From Voacanga thouarsii (lineage: Eukaryota > Streptophyta > Magnoliopsida > Gentianales > Apocynaceae): DNA of 64,000 nucleotides. Shown piece by piece: positions 24,509-34,745 of this stretch. The stretch is taken from NCBI GenBank assembly GCA_026120185.1, contig JANUWF010001783.1, forward strand, positions 9,858,001-9,922,000, given 5' to 3'. The notes beneath the pieces were generated by a model that was not told where the DNA came from, made no database searches, and saw only the letters and a program-made list of their open reading frames with translations. The position numbers were made by a program, and so were the translations under genes. The first letter of the stretch is position 1; each line of letters begins with the position of its first letter.

Positions 24509-25258
24509 CAACTGGAAGATAAGATAAGGATCAATAGAAAAAGACAAGTGACTCAGCACCTATAATTGCAAAAGACAAATGACTCGGCATAGATGATTGC
24601 AACAAGACAGATGAATCACTCTTCCACCAGTGACGAAGACATTTTAAATGTAATTGTAATTATATTTTGAAATCCGATCTCTCCTATAAATATGTATAGA
24701 AGTGATAAGTAGAATATCATCCTTAGCATCATCCTTAGTTTTATATCCTAAGTTTCATCCTTAGCTTTGCTTTCTTGTAAAAACACTCCCTTGTAATCTC
24801 TACTGTGAAATAAAACTCTCCTTTCGTATCACAACAAGAGCCAAGTTGCTAATCTATATCCTGTCAAACTTTTAAAGATCTACTTTGCTTTTTATCTAAG
24901 TCTCGTACGTCGGAGGTAGGAAACGATCCTAGTGTTGTGCTTTGGGATACTGAAGGAGCCTAGGGAAGTTACCTGTTTGCAGATACAGGCAGGTTGGGGC
25001 TGAAATGCTCGATAAAAGTCCTAAGGTGTGACCTGGTATCTTCAAGGTCAAAGAGAGACTTAGGTACGGAAGCATAGCGGACCCTTTAAAGTTTGATAGT
25101 ATAGATGATTAATAACCTAACTCTTGGTGTGATATAATCTTGCTTATGATTACAATTTCTGTGTTATCTTTATATTCCCTAGATTTTATTATAATATTTC
25201 AAGATAATTCACCCAGAAATGTTCTTATTTTGAACCGACACTTTTCAGCCGCAGAAAA
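24509..25258 (+). promoter_or_regulatory. Viral block 1: pararetroviral promoter, poly(A) signal and leader
   Basis: A TATA box (TATAAATA, 24685-24692) is followed 124 bases later by AATAAA (24809-24814) and a long non-coding leader. This matches the compact promoter/terminator arrangement of plant pararetroviruses, in which the transcript passes the poly(A) signal once before ending there. Similar regions occur at about 28060-28760 (minus) and 37385-37965 (plus). Confidence 0.75.
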
Positions 25259-25271
25259 TGGTATCAGAGCC
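25259..25271 (+). other. Viral minus-strand primer-binding site
   Basis: TGGTATCAGAGCC is complementary to the 3' end of plant initiator-Met tRNA. This is the standard start of minus-strand synthesis in caulimovirids and supports the pararetrovirus assignment. The matching position in block 2 (about 28028-28045, minus strand) is mutated. Confidence 0.85.
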
Positions 25272-25466
25272 TTACTAGAACTCGATAATTTAGATATTGA
25301 ACTAATAGAATCCATTAATTCACTAGATTTTTACATAACTTTCTATGGTACTGACACAATAGATGATGAGTTTGAAGCTAGATATGCCCAAGAATGGGAT
25401 GATAATAATTTAGATTTACCTAGAAGATTTACATCTGATAATTATATTAATGATACCGATTAGGGT
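25272..25466 (+). pseudogene. Viral block 1: small frame after the primer-binding site
   Basis: An acidic frame runs through the primer-binding site and ends at 25466. It has a degraded counterpart on the minus strand at about 27860-28020. It may be a short leader-proximal frame. No function is recognised. Confidence 0.4.
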
Positions 25467-25483
25467 TATAGATTTGATTAAAG

Positions 25484-25800
25484 ATGCCTCGAAGACCTCT
25501 TAATAGACAAAAACCAAATTTAGCAGATCTTGAAGAGATTGAAAGAAAACTTAAACGAATTAGAGAAGAAATAAAAGTTACTTTACTTGTTTTCCCTCTT
25601 GAAACATATATATATTAACCAAGATTTTAGAAATATTATGTAATAGTGCAAGATACGAAGGGATCATAGTCCTAAGATAGAAGACCCAAAACTAGAAGAT
25701 TTTAAACAATTTGATAATATAGAGGAGATAAATTTCTTCAATAATATAGAAGAAATAGATTTTCTCACTTGTCATGAGGATTTAAACTTAAATCTCGATC
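25484..25800 (+). pseudogene. Viral block 1: first small viral protein, broken
   Basis: The frame starts MPRRPLNRQKPNLADLEEIE, is Lys/Arg-rich and reads to a stop at about 25617. Similarity to the frame at 27485-27817 (minus) resumes in another frame, so a frameshift is present. The function is unknown. Confidence 0.55.
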
Positions 25801-25809
25801 CTAGTGATT

Positions 25810-25812
25810 TAA

Positions 25813-25846
<34 letters not shown>

Positions 25847-25920
25847 TTATATATATTTACATATTAATATATATACATATATTAATATATCATATTTAAA
25901 TAATATATACTCTATCTATT
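25810..25920. repeat. CT/TA microsatellite at an internal viral junction
   Basis: (CT)n passes into (TA)n and ATTAATATATAC units exactly where the first small viral frame stops and capsid sequence begins out of order. Two viral pieces seem to be joined through TA-rich filler. Confidence 0.75.
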
Positions 25921-26640
25921 AATCCATTTGGAATATATTTAGATATAAAATGTATTGCAAATGTTGAAGAAGCCATAGATAAATGGGAAACAACAATGAT
26001 AATAGATGTTACTGTTAATAAATTAGATAAAGAATCTGTAAGACATTTTATACCCAGAAGCCTACTTAACAGTGCATTAAGATATTGGCAGAATCTCTTA
26101 AAAGAAGTCTAACAGACTGTATTTGATACTGATGACAGTTTATCTAATATTATTACTAGAGCAACAGAAGTATTAAAATTTGAATTTTTAGGAGAAGGTA
26201 ATTTCTTCAAAGATCAAACAACTACACAAAAAATATTTAATAGCTTTATTAAGATTACAATTATGTGATATGTGTGAAATTGATAGATATATATGTGTGT
26301 TTCAAGATTATTATTATCATATTTATAATCAAGTACCAAATACATTATCATACTTTATTTTTTACTAAGATACCTGACCATTGGGGACAAAAACTAATAG
26401 ATACTTATAAACCAGGTGATAATGGTACACTAGGGAAAAGGATAGTTCATTGTAGAGATAAATTAAGTGAATAGTGTGGAGATACTATTTTAGCTAAATT
26501 AACTAGAGGATTAAGGAAAAAGATTTCATTTTGTTGTGATAAACTAAAACTACCACTAATGATAGGTTGTGATGGCCCTTATTATTATAAAAAATAAAAA
26601 GAAAATATAAAAAGAGAAAACAATATAAGAAAAGATATTT
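25921..26640 (+). pseudogene. Viral block 1: capsid protein fragment
   Basis: The fragment begins NPFGIYLDIKC and includes VNKLDKESVRHFIPRS, ALRYWQNLLKEV and DHWGQKLIDTYKPGDNGTLG, followed by a Lys/Arg-rich stretch. These fit the capsid core of caulimovirids upstream of the zinc knuckle. Several stops and frameshifts break it (for example the TAA near 26111). Confidence 0.65.
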
Positions 26641-26689
26641 TAAGAAAAGAAAAACTCAATATTATAAAATGAAAAAAATATAGGAAACT

Positions 26690-27201
26690 ATCATCAGTAT
26701 CAAATACAGTCTATTGGACTTCTTCTGAGAGATTCTGCCAATATCTTAATGCACTGTTAAGTAGATTTCTGGGTATAAAATGTCTTACAGATTCTTTATC
26801 TAATTTATTAACAATAACAGCTATTCTCATTGATGTTTCCCACTTATCTATGGCTTCTTCAACAATTGAAATGCAGTCTATATCTAATATATTCCAAATG
26901 GATTAATAGGTTCAGCTCTCATTTTTTCTAAAAGAGTAAATTTATCAGTTTGTTGTTGCATAACAGAACTAATTCCAGCATACCCTTTTATAGGTTTATC
27001 AAATGCTTGGGATGTGCCAAGATTTTTACTAGTACTAGGAATATCCAAAATATTAGGATTATATTCTGGATTATATTCAGGCTTAATTTCAGTTATTTTA
27101 GGTTTCAGATTTATAAATTGATCATTCATATTTATGTCTCCTGTCTTTGTTATTAAATTTTCCATATCAGAGGGAATTTCATCTGTATCATTATTACTCA
27201 T
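26690..27201 (-). pseudogene. Viral block 2: capsid protein N-terminal part
   Basis: The frame at 27201-26884 is acidic and starts MSNNDTDEIPSDMENL, ending NPFGIY then a stop. Capsid-like sequence homologous to 25921-26110 continues beyond it in the same direction to about 26700. An acidic capsid N-terminus is usual in caulimovirids. The block meets the plus-strand capsid fragment head to head at about 26640-26690. Confidence 0.65.
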
Positions 27202-27454
27202 TTTCTTTATATCCTTTTGGTATATTCATTTTCTCTAAATATCTTTGTAAAGGACTCTTCTTTTCATATGGTATTATTATTCTTGTTTCTTTTTCTGTTT
27301 CGATAATTATTTCTTTTTTCTTTTCTCTATCCTTTTGTTGTAATAAAGTTCTAATCAAAACTGTCATTTTATCTATTTCTAAAATTATTTTTTCTCCATA
27401 ACTAATAATGGTTTTTTGTATCTCTATTAAATCTTTATCTAATTTAGTTGCCAT
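27194..27454 (-). CDS. Viral block 2: small coiled-coil-like protein (86 codons)
   Basis: An open frame starting MATKLDKDLIEIQKTI, rich in Lys, Glu and Ile with a heptad-like spacing. It overlaps the next frame by eight bases, as compact viral genomes do. It may correspond to the small virion-associated type of protein, but no motif proves that. It is probably not expressed. Confidence 0.5.
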   Translation of the reverse strand: MATKLDKDLIEIQKTIISYGEKIILEIDKMTVLIRTLLQQKDREKKKEIIIETEKETRIIIPYEKKSPLQRYLEKMNIPKGYKENE

Positions 27455-27484
27455 ATCAGATTCTGTTAAAATTGTAAATTTTGT

Positions 27485-27817
27485 CTATCCATTCTTTTGA
27501 ATATTACTAGATTCTCCTTGGTTCATATCAAGTGAACTTAAATCATCAAAATTCTCTAAACAGTTTAAAAAATCTATCTCCTCGATATTATCTAGTTGGT
27601 TGAAATCTTCTAATCTAGGACTATACTCCTTCCTATATCTTACGCTATTGGTTAATATTTCTGATATCTTAGTAAGCCTATAAGTTCTTAAGGGAAATAC
27701 AGGCAAAATAACTTTTATTTCTTCTCTAATTCTTTTAAATTGTTTTTTAATCTTTTCAAGATCGTCTAAATTAGATTTTTGTCTTATGATAGGCCTAATA
27801 AGTGGTTTTTGAGGCAT
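27485..27817 (-). CDS. Viral block 2: first small viral protein (110 codons)
   Basis: An open frame starting MPQKPLIRPIIRQKSN, with a basic N-terminal half (KKQFKRIREEIK) and an acidic C-terminal half. It lies 30 bases upstream of the next frame. The same gene is present, broken, at 25484-25800. Its function is unknown. Confidence 0.5.
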   Translation of the reverse strand: MPQKPLIRPIIRQKSNLDDLEKIKKQFKRIREEIKVILPVFPLRTYRLTKISEILTNSVRYRKEYSPRLEDFNQLDNIEEIDFLNCLENFDDLSSLDMNQGESSNIQKNG

Positions 27818-28045
27818 TTTTTAATTCAAATTTATAACTCCAACCTATATAATCTATTTAATTGTTAGAAGAAAATCTTATTGGTACCTCATTATTATCC
27901 CATTCTTGAGCATATCTATTTTCAAAGTCATCATCTATCATTTCTGAATCATAAAATTTTATGTAAAAATCAAGTGAAGTAGTAGATTCTATTAATTCAA
28001 TATCTAAATTATCTAATTCCAGTATGACACTGATGACACCATTTT

Positions 28046-28760
28046 CTGCTGCCGAAAAATGTCAGTTTAAGACAAGTACATTTCTAGGTAGGTTATCTTG
28101 GAATATTATAATAAAATCTAATAAGTATAATGAGAATATAGAAATTGTGATCATTGAAGAGATAGTAGTACCACAACAAGAGTTAGATTATTAACAGATT
28201 ATATCATCAAAACAGAAAGGGTCCACTATGCTTCCATACTTGAACTTCTCTTTGACCTTGATAATACCGAGTCACACCTTAGGACTTTTACCGGGCATTT
28301 CAGCCCCAACCTACCTGTGTCTGCAAACAGGTAACTTCCCTAGGCTCCTTCAGTATTACAAAGTATAGCACTGGGGTCGTTTCTTACTTCCGACATACGA
28401 AGCTTAAGGTAAGAAAGCAAAGTAAGACTTTTAAATTCTGAAGATATAAAAGTTAATAACTTTGGCTCGAGTTGTGATACTCAAAAGAGATTTTATTCCA
28501 TAATATTTTACAAAAGAGTAGTGATACAAAGAGTATTCTAAGGTTGGGTTAAGGATCTCTTGTCCTTCTGCTTCTTATTTCTATACATATTTATAGAGGG
28601 TAGGATGTCTGATGGATTTCAAAATCTATTCTAATACATTTAAGAAATCATTTTCAAAGTGCTTAATCATGGTAGCCTCTACTCCGTGAGTCATCTATCT
28701 TCTTTCAATTATCTATGCAGAGTTAGTTGTCCTTTTGCTGAGTCATTTATCTTCTTTCAA
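28046..28760 (-). promoter_or_regulatory. Viral block 2: pararetroviral promoter, poly(A) signal and leader
   Basis: On the minus strand a TATA box (TATAAATA, 28595-28588) is followed by AATAAA (28497-28492) and then a leader homologous to 24815-25258. The primer-binding site after it is mutated (TGGTGTCATCAGTG type). Confidence 0.7.
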
Positions 28761-28798
28761 TTATTCATATCGGTCTTTGCATTATCTTCCAGCTGTTT

Positions 28799-29554
28799 TC
28801 ATTCATCATCGTAAGCACTAAGTAGTGGAGTCTTAGTGGTTTCTAATTGTTCTAAGTGCCTATCACTTTCACTAGACCCACTGCTTTTTTGTGTGCAGGC
28901 CGGACAAATGCCACCTTCATGATTTCTGAATTGGAATATTTTGGCTTGTGCCTGAGGACTTGATTGAATAATTCCCTTTTCAAGGAATTTTATCTTTGTC
29001 TGTAAATATTTTTCTGCCCTTGGAGGAGTCTTTTTGGTAGGACTAATCATGATAGAAGAATGCATTTTCTTTCCTCCATATGTGCGGAATCCTTTCTTGA
29101 AGGCACTTTTCATATTTTGTAATACAACTATTATCCCAATTGCCCTTCTGTAATGGATATCTGTTTCTTCAAATCTCCGATATTCTTTGTTATTATCAGT
29201 CTGGATTGAGTAGGGGTAAGCTTTCCCAATTTGGATGAAATGGAATGTTGGATATCTTTCATCTTCAAAGAAATCCGGTCTACCATATACAAATTTCAAG
29301 TATAATATATCATTTAGAGTAACTATGGGATTGTGAAGAAAGAAATCTTTTACTCCTTCTTGTACACAAAAAAGTAATTGGGATATTTCTAAAAAGCTTG
29401 TTGGAGAAAGATATATTAAATTGATAGCACCGAAATCATACCAGCATCTTATCTCCTTGGGAGAAGGATCCTGTAAATAATTTATCCTTAGATATACTTT
29501 AGTAAAATCCAAGTATCTATTTTTAGTATTAGAGAGACTGTATAGTTCTTTCAT
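28799..29554 (-). CDS. Viral block 2: last viral frame, transactivator-like (251 codons)
   Basis: This is the longest intact viral frame of the cluster. It starts MKELYSLSNTKNRYLDF and has SPKEIRCWYDFGAINLIYLS in the middle and a Cys pair GGICPACT near the end. By position, downstream of the polymerase and directly upstream of the promoter region, it is the likely counterpart of the caulimovirid transactivator/inclusion-body protein. Sequence support for that family is weak. Homologous pieces are at 24203-24508 and 36544-37380. Confidence 0.6.
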   Translation of the reverse strand: MKELYSLSNTKNRYLDFTKVYLRINYLQDPSPKEIRCWYDFGAINLIYLSPTSFLEISQLLFCVQEGVKDFFLHNPIVTLNDILYLKFVYGRPDFFEDERYPTFHFIQIGKAYPYSIQTDNNKEYRRFEETDIHYRRAIGIIVVLQNMKSAFKKGFRTYGGKKMHSSIMISPTKKTPPRAEKYLQTKIKFLEKGIIQSSPQAQAKIFQFRNHEGGICPACTQKSSGSSESDRHLEQLETTKTPLLSAYDDE

Positions 29555-29653
29555 TATCTGTTGTTGTATCTTTACGATAGGGAGTATCTTTGAGGGAATT
29601 TTTTCAGGGAAGATTGTCGATTTCTCCTTCTGAGGTAGAAGACAAATTTCCTC

Positions 29654-29926
29654 CTATTTTTCTTTCTGTGGGACTTTAGAGCAAGATCCCATATCTTTTA
29701 TTTCTGACTTTTTTATGATAGTTTTAAGTAACTTATTATTCATTTCAAAATTATTTATTCTAATTTTTATCATTTTGCTCTCAGACATTAATACATCTGT
29801 AACTTCTTCTATCATACCTGGAAGTTGTGCAATATCAATGATGTCAGAGATATTATCTTGTATGCTCAGAATCTGATTTTCCATGTCTTCTAAGAGTTTA
29901 AAGATCCTTTGTTTAGAATTGGCCAT
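29654..29926 (-). CDS. Viral block 2: 90-codon frame of unknown function
   Basis: It starts MANSKQRIFKLLEDMENQIL and is rich in Ile, Glu and Asn with a helical, coiled-coil-like pattern. It sits between RNase H and the transactivator-like frame. An equivalent open frame is at 36263-36526, so this small gene was conserved in both copies. No family is recognised. Confidence 0.5.
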   Translation of the reverse strand: MANSKQRIFKLLEDMENQILSIQDNISDIIDIAQLPGMIEEVTDVLMSESKMIKIRINNFEMNNKLLKTIIKKSEIKDMGSCSKVPQKEK

Positions 29927-29989
29927 CTTGAAATAAGCATAAAGACATATCTATTCAAATATTAGATTTTATTTCAAAATACCTTTGCC

Positions 29990-31250
29990 AGATCAAGTCT
30001 TTCTTAGCTTGATTAATGTACACGAGATAAGATCGTGGGTGATATCTCCTGAGTTTTCTGAGTTCATAATCAACAATATCAAGATAAGCATAGCATTGAT
30101 CTATAGTCTCTAAAGTATCAACTGTCCCTTTGAAGAAATGATAGCGCCCAAGAGTAATTAACTCTTAAAGAGCGTAATAATATCGTGCTGATTTAGATAC
30201 CATGCTCTTTGGTCAAGTAATTTGCTAAAACATTTTTGTTAGATTTTATAATCTTAATATCAAATTGATATTCAACTAATAAAGTTTGCCATCTGATCAA
30301 TCTTTTATATTCAACTTTGGAGGGTAAATTATTTCTTATAAAGGCTTTTACTTGTGTATTATCAGTTCTTAATAAAAATCTTTTTGATAAAAGAAAGTAA
30401 CAAAACTTCTAACAACTCTTAACAACAGCTAATAACTCTTTTTTTTAATTAATGTGGTATCTTTTTTGTGTATCATTGAAAGTTCTTGAACAATATCTAC
30501 ATATTAAATTTTTATTTTCATCTTTCTTTTTCAAAACTCCACCCAATAATTTTCAGAAGCATGAATTTCTAAAATTAAGTCATCTATTTTTGCAGGTAAT
30601 TTTAACTTTGGTAAAGTACTTCATATTTGTTTAATTTTCTTAATACGATTTTCTAATGTAGAATCAAAACTAAATAACTTATTTTGTTTTAGTTAATTTT
30701 GTAAGGGTTGTTTTAATTTAGCAAAATTTTCTATAAAATTTGAGGCATAATTCAATATTCCTAAAAAGCTTTGGACTTGATTTTTATCAATTAATTTATC
30801 TGAAAAATTACTTAATTTCTCCAAAATATGAGGTTGTAATTCTATTCCCTTACTATCAATTATCATTCCTAAAAATTCTATCTTTTCTTGAATTAATTTA
30901 GCCTTCCTCTCAGATAAAGCTAATCCATTCTTAATACATAAATCACAGAATACATTTAAATGTTTAATATGAGATTCTGTCGTATGAGATACAATAAGAA
31001 CATCATCAACGTCTACAAATATAAAATCATAAGGTTTAAATATATTATCCATTTTTCTTTAGAATATCTGAGGTGCAATTTGTCCACGAGAAGTAGAAAA
31101 AGATGTATACTTAATACTAGCTGGTTCTATTCCAATTTGCCAAAATCCACTTTTACAATCAAATTTAGAAAATATCTTTTTATTTCTTATCCAGTTTATT
31201 AAACTTTCTTTATGAGGTAGAGAATAGCCATAAAAAATAGTATTCATTTA
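29990..31250 (-). pseudogene. Viral block 2: reverse transcriptase and RNase H remnants
   Basis: Reverse transcriptase segments include SKFDCKSGFWQIGI, the active-site region FVDVDDVLIVSH (normally F-V-Y-V-D-D) and KAKLIQEKIEFLGMIID. These are caulimovirid/metavirid-type motifs and not copia-type. RNase H traces follow at about 30200-30700. Stops and frameshifts split the region. A small downstream frame homologous to 35986-36234 follows at about 30015-30210, with a stop inside. Confidence 0.75.
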
Positions 31251-32400
31251 ATTTTTTATAATTTATAACCATTCTTGCTTTTCCTCTAACAATCTCAGCA
31301 TGTTTCCTTAGAATAAAAGTTGGAGAACTATGAGGAGAATGGCTATCTCGTATTAAATGTGCATCTAATAATTATTTTAATTTTATATTAAATTCTTTTT
31401 AATCTTCTTCATTATATCTCATAGGTTTTACCCTAATAATTTTATCTTTATCTATCATTTCTAATTTAGCAGTTATCTTATTTTTATCCCAAAATTGAAT
31501 AGGATTATCAATATAACATTGTCTGAGTTTTGATTTAATATGTTCTATATCTATGTCTAATAATCTCAATTCAATTTGATATTGTAATAAAGGTGTTCCT
31601 TTAGGAAAAATCGGCTCACCACGCTTAGCTGTGCGGGAAATAAAATTAATAGGGAATAATTTAGCATAAGCTTTTTTAAGTCTTTTAACTACAGTTAAAT
31701 GATGACAAGGAATTTTAAAATGTATTTGATAAGCAAGAGTATCAAATATGACTTTACGGAATAATTGTAAGAAATTATTACCAAGTAGAATATCTAAACC
31801 AGTATTATAAAAATAAAATAGAGGACATTTAATAAGAAAAGACCCTAATACAATTATGGGTTGTTCTATTCCAAAATAGATTTCAATAAGGTTATTTGAA
31901 ATATATATATTTTTAATTGGTTTTAATGATTGGTGACATTCCTTAGGAAAACAATCTGCCCTGCATAAACATGATCCTGATCCACTGTCTATATATGCAG
32001 CAAAATATCATGCTTTATAATTTTTATATGTAATTTCTATTGGAATATAAATACGATAAGGGCTTGTCATTTTGGTTTGTATACTAATTTTCCATTTTAT
32101 GTTATTTTTAAACCATATGAAATTATTTGATAGGGTTTAACTATCTCAAGAAAAGTAGTTCCTAATATAATTTCTAAAATATCATTCATTCCTTCGTTTT
32201 CAATTAATAATCTAAAATTAATAATCTCTATTCCAAATTTTAATAATGTTTCTACAATTTTATTTATTTCATGTATTTCTCCATTAAAATTTGTATATTG
32301 ATGTGTATTATCTAGAGAAAATTTGTACATAATTTATGACTTATATAATTTTCATTAGCTCCAGTATCTATTAAAATATTAATAGGTTTAAACTGTATTC
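31250..32400 (-). pseudogene. Viral block 2: aspartic protease and polymerase N-terminal region
   Basis: An aspartic protease active site of DTG type (INILIDTGANENYIS) is encoded at about 32340-32390, followed by fragmentary sequence that leads to the reverse transcriptase. Many stops are present, so no long frame survives. Confidence 0.6.
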
Positions 32401-32617
32401 CATCAAAATATTCTCCTTTTATTTTATAATTACTTAATTCATAATTTCAAAGTATAATAATTCCACTATTTGTTTTATTTATGGGATTACTAATTACATG
32501 AGTATTGGTAATTGATAATCTTGGTGGTAAATGATTTCTAGTTATTAAGGGTTTTTCTTGTAAATCTAAATTTAATGGTGTTGAATCTATTTCTTCTATT
32601 ATAGGTAAACTAGGTAC

Positions 32618-33130
32618 TTAAATTTGACATACATCAGTGAATAAGTAAGGATAATCTATAGTGTCTTTTATATGAAAGCAATCTGAATGATGTGTATTTG
32701 AGATACCATATGATATTGCATAAGTTATTAAATAAGGTCTATTATCTTTATAGAAGAAATCTTTTCTTTTAAAATTTTGTAATAAGCTTAATGTCTTGTC
32801 AAAATCTTTATCTTTTATATTATAAGATATTCTTGAATAAATATTAAATTTTAATTTTCCATATTGAACATTTCCTCTTAAAATTCCCAAACATGCTTCT
32901 TTTCTATTTCTAATTATGTTATCCATTATTGCTAAATCTATTGGTGTATCTAATCCTTCCTTAAATGTTACTTTAATAATTATCTGTATAGCTCCTATAT
33001 ATATCCATCCGAGACTATTTTTAATTTCTGATTTTAGCTTTTGTATCTTATCCTCAATATCCTTTTTTGTTAATAATGGTATAATAACTTTATTGTTTGT
33101 TGAAGATATTTTTAAAGCTCTTTCTTGAAT
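32618..33130 (-). pseudogene. Viral block 2: 30K-type movement protein fragment
   Basis: The segment encodes LGWIYIGAIQIIIK, a Gly-Leu-Asp-Thr-Pro turn and CLGILRGNVQYGKLKF, in the order found in 30K-superfamily movement proteins of caulimovirids. These proteins carry virus through plasmodesmata. The segment lies between the capsid zinc knuckle (right) and the protease (left) in transcription order. Frame changes interrupt it near 32930. Confidence 0.65.
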
Positions 33131-33289
33131 ATTTAATCTATAATAAAGATGATATTTTCTAGGTTTTATTCCTAATCTTTCTAGTGTATTTACATGAAAA
33201 CTTGAATAATTTGTTAATGAAAAATTTTCTTGTTGTATTTGTTTTAATTTTCTTTTATCTATTAATATTTATTTATTATATTCACTTGA

Positions 33290-33545
33290 AGATTCTTCTT
33301 CTTTATCTATTATTGGGTCTATTTCTATTATTTCTATGCTATTCATCTTTAGAAGATTCTGTGCATTCTGTATCTGTTAAAATAAAAATTCTTTCATCTG
33401 TACTTAATTCTTCAAAATTATCTATTTGAATAAATTCTCCTTGCTCAATCATTTTTTGAATATCTTCATCAATTTCAATTTTCTTTTTATTTTTATCAGT
33501 TTTTTTAGGCATCTATTTGCATAGTGACCTAATTCTTCACAGCAA
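33290..33545 (-). pseudogene. Viral block 2: capsid C-terminal part with zinc knuckle
   Basis: A CCHC-like knuckle (CCEELGHYANRC) is followed by a Lys-rich stretch and an acidic tail. It marks the end of the capsid region, followed downstream by the movement protein. The first Cys spacing is slightly altered. Confidence 0.65.
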
Positions 33546-34230
33546 ACTATTCTGCTTTATAATTTTTATATGTAATTCCTATTGAAATATAAATACTATA
33601 AGGGCTTGTCATTTAGGTATGTATACTAATTTTTCATTATATGTTATTTTAAAACCATATGAAGTTATTTGATAGGGTTTAATTGTCTCAAGAAAAGCAG
33701 TTCCTAACATAATTTCTAAAACATCATTCATTCCTTTGTTTTCAATTAATAATATCTGTTCCAAATTTTAATAATGTTTCTACAATTTTATTTATTTTAT
33801 GTATTTCTCCATTAAAATTTGTTTATTGATGTGGATTATCTAGAGGAAATTTTTATAAATTTTTACATAATTTATGACTTATATAATTTCCATTGGTTCT
33901 AGTATCTATTAAAATATTAATAGGTTTACTATGTATTCCATCAAAATATTCTCCTTTTATTTTATAATTACTCAATTCACAATTTCAAGGTATAATAATT
34001 CCACTATTTGTTTTATTTATAGGATTACTAATTACATGAGTATTGGTAAATGATAATCTTGGTGGTAAATGATTTCTAGTTATTAAGGGGTTTTCTTGTA
34101 AATCTAAATTTAGTAGTGTTGAATCTATTTCTTCTATTATAGGTAAACTAGGTACTTGAATTTGACATACATCACTGAATGGTGTCTTTTATATGAAAGC
34201 AATCTGAATGGTGTGTATTTGAGATAGCAT
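33546..34230 (-). pseudogene. Viral block 3: duplicated protease-region fragment
   Basis: This stretch repeats, in the same orientation, the sequence at about 32010-32705 with small deletions. It is a separate partial copy placed directly after the block 2 capsid knuckle. It has no long open frame. Confidence 0.65.
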
Positions 34231-34235
34231 ATGAT

Positions 34236-34745
34236 TTTTCCTAAGGAATGCACCAATCATTAAAACCAATTAAAGGAAAAGATATTTCAAATAACCTTAT
34301 TGAAACCTCTTTTGGAATAGAACAACCCATAATTTTATTAGGTTCTTTTCTTATTAAATGTCCTCTATTTTATTTTTATAATATTGGTTTAGATATTCTA
34401 CTTGGTAATAATTTCTTACAATTATTCCATAAAGTCATATTTGATACTCTTGTTTATCAAATACATTTTAGAACTCCTTATCATCATTTAATTGTTGTTA
34501 AAAGACTTAAAAAGCTTATGCTAAATCATTCCCTATTAATTTTATTCCTTGCACAACTAAGTGTGGTGATATTGGATATAGTAAAAAGCCATTTTTTCTT
34601 AAAGGAACACCTTTATTACAATATCAAATTGAGCTGAGATTATTAGACATAGATATAGAACATATTAAATCAAAACTCAGACAGTGTTATACTGATAATC
34701 CTATTCAATTTTGGGATAAAAATAAGATAACTGCTAAATTAGAAA
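34236..34745 (+). pseudogene. Viral block 4: protease C-terminal region
   Basis: The plus-strand frame at 34248-34637 contains GLDILLGNNFLQLF, typical of the C-terminal half of a retroviral-type protease. It lies head to head with block 3. The catalytic Asp part is absent. Confidence 0.6.
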
